Shown: one piece after another, positions 7,813 to 9,206 of the stretch | How the letters are laid out: every line of letters begins with the position of its first letter | Position numbering within the stretch: position 1 is the first letter of the stretch | Source of the DNA: Campylobacterales bacterium | Lineage (GTDB): Bacteria; Campylobacterota; Campylobacteria; Campylobacterales; Arcobacteraceae | DNA length: 9,206 bases | Direction: 5' to 3' | NCBI GenBank assembly: GCA_027064245.1 | Contig: JAMOPZ010000338.1 | Span: 1 to 9,206 of the forward strand | Position numbers and translations under genes: made by a program | The notes under the pieces: generated by a model | What the model was told of the DNA's origin: nothing | What the model saw: the letters and a program-made list of their open reading frames with translations, nothing else | Database searches by the model: none

Positions 7813-8670
7813 ATGAAAGTAAAACAAAGAGAGATAAAAACTTTACTTGATGCAATGCCATATATACAACAATTTAGAGATAAAATTGTTGTTATAAAAT
7901 ATGGTGGCTCTGCTCAAACATCTCCTGAATTGCAAGAAAAATTTGCACAAGATATATCTTTGTTGCAGTTAACTGGTATAAAACCAGTTGTAGTTCATGG
8001 TGGTGGTTCAAAAATCTCTAGTATGTTAAAACAACTAAATATTTCATCTCATTTTATAGATGGACATAGAGTAACTTGTGAAGATAGTATGAAGATTGTG
8101 GAGATGGTATTAAGTGGAGATATAAATAAAAATTTAACTTCTCTTTTAAATTTTCATGGCGCAAAAGCTATAGGAATAAGTGGAAAAGATAGTAACTGTA
8201 TAGAAGCAAAGCCAAAAGATAATGGTAAATTTGGATATACTGGAGTTGTAACAAGTATAAATAAAGATATTATTTTAGATTTAATAGAAGAGGGATTTGT
8301 ACCTGTTATTGCCCCTATTGCAAATAGTGAAAAACCAAATCATCCAGGTTTTAATATAAATGCAGATATTGCAGCATCTAAAATAGCTATTGCACTAGAA
8401 GCAAATAAAATACTTTTTTTAACAGATACAAAAGGTGTGTTAAATAAAGATAATCAATTATTAAAATCACTTGATAAAAATAGTGTAGATCAATATAAAC
8501 AAGATGGTACAATAGCAGGTGGTATGATACCAAAAGTAGATAGCTGTATAGATGTAATTTCAAATGGTGTAAATAAAGCACATATAATAGATGGTAGAGT
8601 AGAACATTCTATTTTATTAGAGCTTTTTACAAGTGATGGTATAGGGACACAGTTTTTACAAAAAGGATAA
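7813..8670 (+). CDS. argB: Acetylglutamate kinase, arginine biosynthesis
   Basis: ArgB phosphorylates N-acetyl-L-glutamate with ATP, the second step of arginine synthesis, in the cytoplasm. The 285 residues form one amino acid kinase domain of normal length. Visible motifs are VIKYGG (27-32, Lys29 for the phosphate), VVVHGGG (59-65, the glycine-rich loop), DGHR (83-86, Arg86 for the substrate carboxylate), NINADIAAS (181-189), FLTDTKGV (202-209, nucleotide site) and GGMIPKV (236-242, catalytic Lys241). About 20 residues precede the first strand (REIKTLLDAMPYIQQFRDK). In arginine-inhibited hexameric enzymes such as those of Thermotoga and Pseudomonas, a helix here links the dimers, so feedback inhibition by arginine is likely but inferred. 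The gene lies 4 bases after gltD and 3 before the next gene, so it is part of the glutamate synthase operon. Confidence 0.95.
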   Translation: MKVKQREIKTLLDAMPYIQQFRDKIVVIKYGGSAQTSPELQEKFAQDISLLQLTGIKPVVVHGGGSKISSMLKQLNISSHFIDGHRVTCEDSMKIVEMVLSGDINKNLTSLLNFHGAKAIGISGKDSNCIEAKPKDNGKFGYTGVVTSINKDIILDLIEEGFVPVIAPIANSEKPNHPGFNINADIAASKIAIALEANKILFLTDTKGVLNKDNQLLKSLDKNSVDQYKQDGTIAGGMIPKVDSCIDVISNGVNKAHIIDGRVEHSILLELFTSDGIGTQFLQKG

Positions 8671-8673
8671 AAA

Positions 8674-9206
8674 ATGCATAATTTTGATAGTAAATTTCAA
8701 AGTTTGATCTATGCTGTTGTTACAAATAAAGAGCTTAGTGAGGATGAACGAAGTAAAATAATTGCAGAATTTTTTGATGAATTTAAACAAAATTATCCAA
8801 ATTTAGAGCATGCTGTAACAAAACATGAATTAAATGAAACAGAATTAAGACTTATAAAAGAGATAGAGTCTATTCGTCAAGAAACTCAAACTATAAGAGG
8901 TGAGATAAAAGAGCTCACAAAAGAGATAGAGTCTATTCGTCAAGAAACTCAAATCATAAGAGGTGAATTGAGTGAAACAGAGTTAAGACTCACAAAAGAG
9001 ATAGAATCTGTTCAGCAAGAAACTCAAATCATAAGAGGTGAATTGAGTGAAACAGAGTTAAGACTCACAAAAGAGATAGAATCTGTTCGGCAAGAAACTC
9101 AAATCATAAGAGGTGAATTGAGTGAAACAGAGTTAAGACTCACAAAAGAGATAGAATCTGTTCGGCAAGAAACTCAAATCATAAGAGGTGAGATAAAAGA
9201 GCTTGA
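8674..9206 (+). CDS. Repeat-built coiled-coil protein, runs off the window (3' partial)
   Basis: The ATG at 8674 has AAGGA at 8663-8667 and lies 3 bases after the argB stop. The frame stays open to the last base, giving 177 codons. Residues 1-50 (MHNFDSKFQSLIYAVVTNKE and on) form a helical head with ELSEDERSKIIAEFFDEF. From residue 52 the protein consists of charged helical repeats with the consensus ELSETELRLTKEIESVRQETQIIRG. Repeats of this kind predict a long, continuous coiled coil with cores at I, L, V and T. The style (a short head, then '..KHEL.ETELRL..EI') is like the DUF1640/CCDC90-type coiled-coil proteins common in this phylum, which usually end in one transmembrane helix. That end would lie past the window, so membrane anchoring is untested. 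I do not know the function. The tight spacing suggests it shares the gltB-argB transcript. Confidence 0.75.
   Translation, partial: MHNFDSKFQSLIYAVVTNKELSEDERSKIIAEFFDEFKQNYPNLEHAVTKHELNETELRLIKEIESIRQETQTIRGEIKELTKEIESIRQETQIIRGELSETELRLTKEIESVQQETQIIRGELSETELRLTKEIESVRQETQIIRGELSETELRLTKEIESVRQETQIIRGEIKEL
8827..9206 (+). repeat. In-frame tandem repeat array, 75-bp and 63-bp units
   Basis: There are five complete units and one cut by the window end: 8827-8901 (75 bp), 8902-8964 (63 bp), 8965-9039, 9040-9114 and 9115-9189 (75 bp each), and a unit from 9190 that begins like the 63-bp form (EIKEL). Units 4 and 5 are identical base for base, and unit 3 differs from them at one position only (CAG versus CGG at 9013-9015). 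The first two units are more diverged, which points to recent duplication in the downstream part of the array. All lengths are multiples of three, so the frame is kept. Confidence 0.95.

Noticed and set aside
8387..8581. A 64-codon open frame on the minus strand inside argB
   Set aside because: It lies fully antisense to a well-supported gene, and its product is an implausible run of L, Y and H, as expected from the reverse of AT-rich coding sequence. There is no sign of a ribosome binding site or family match.
8827..9206. CRISPR array
   Set aside because: The repeats are contiguous with no unique spacers, are in frame with an open coding sequence, and encode a regular coiled coil.

Overview
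The window is AT-rich, coding-dense DNA with all genes on the + strand. Arginine is mostly AGA, isoleucine often ATA, and spacers are a few bases long. The protein sequences and the T-rich promoter style suggest a member of the Campylobacterota (formerly Epsilonproteobacteria), possibly Arcobacter-like. The genus is a guess, because no rRNA or other taxonomic marker is present.

Layout. Positions 1-132 hold the C-terminus of a membrane protein. Its TGA overlaps the ATG of a 148-residue protein (129-575) that has no clear name but resembles the ClpXP adaptor SspB. Next comes metX (597-1709, TTG start), a homoserine O-acyltransferase of methionine synthesis, overlapped by xseB (1699-1887), the small subunit of exonuclease VII. 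The only real intergenic gap (1888-2001, 114 bp) carries a likely sigma-70 promoter with periodic T-tracts and a small perfect inverted repeat in the leader. It precedes a second tight gene run: gltB (2002-6438) and gltD (6444-7808), the two subunits of NADPH glutamate synthase; argB (7813-8670), N-acetylglutamate kinase; and an unfinished coiled-coil gene (8674 to the window end).

How the genes fit together. GltBD makes glutamate from glutamine and 2-oxoglutarate. ArgB phosphorylates N-acetylglutamate, the second step of arginine synthesis, so the second run places glutamate supply next to a major glutamate-consuming pathway. The metX/xseB pair is a mixed housekeeping pair linked by translational overlap rather than by function.

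Most of the window is ordinary core metabolism. The two parts most worth a second look are the SspB-like protein at 129-575 and the coiled-coil gene at the right edge. The latter is built from nearly identical 75-bp repeats (25 residues, hendecad plus two heptads) mixed with a 63-bp version (21 residues, three heptads). I saw no RNA genes, CRISPR array, insertion sequence or phage genes.
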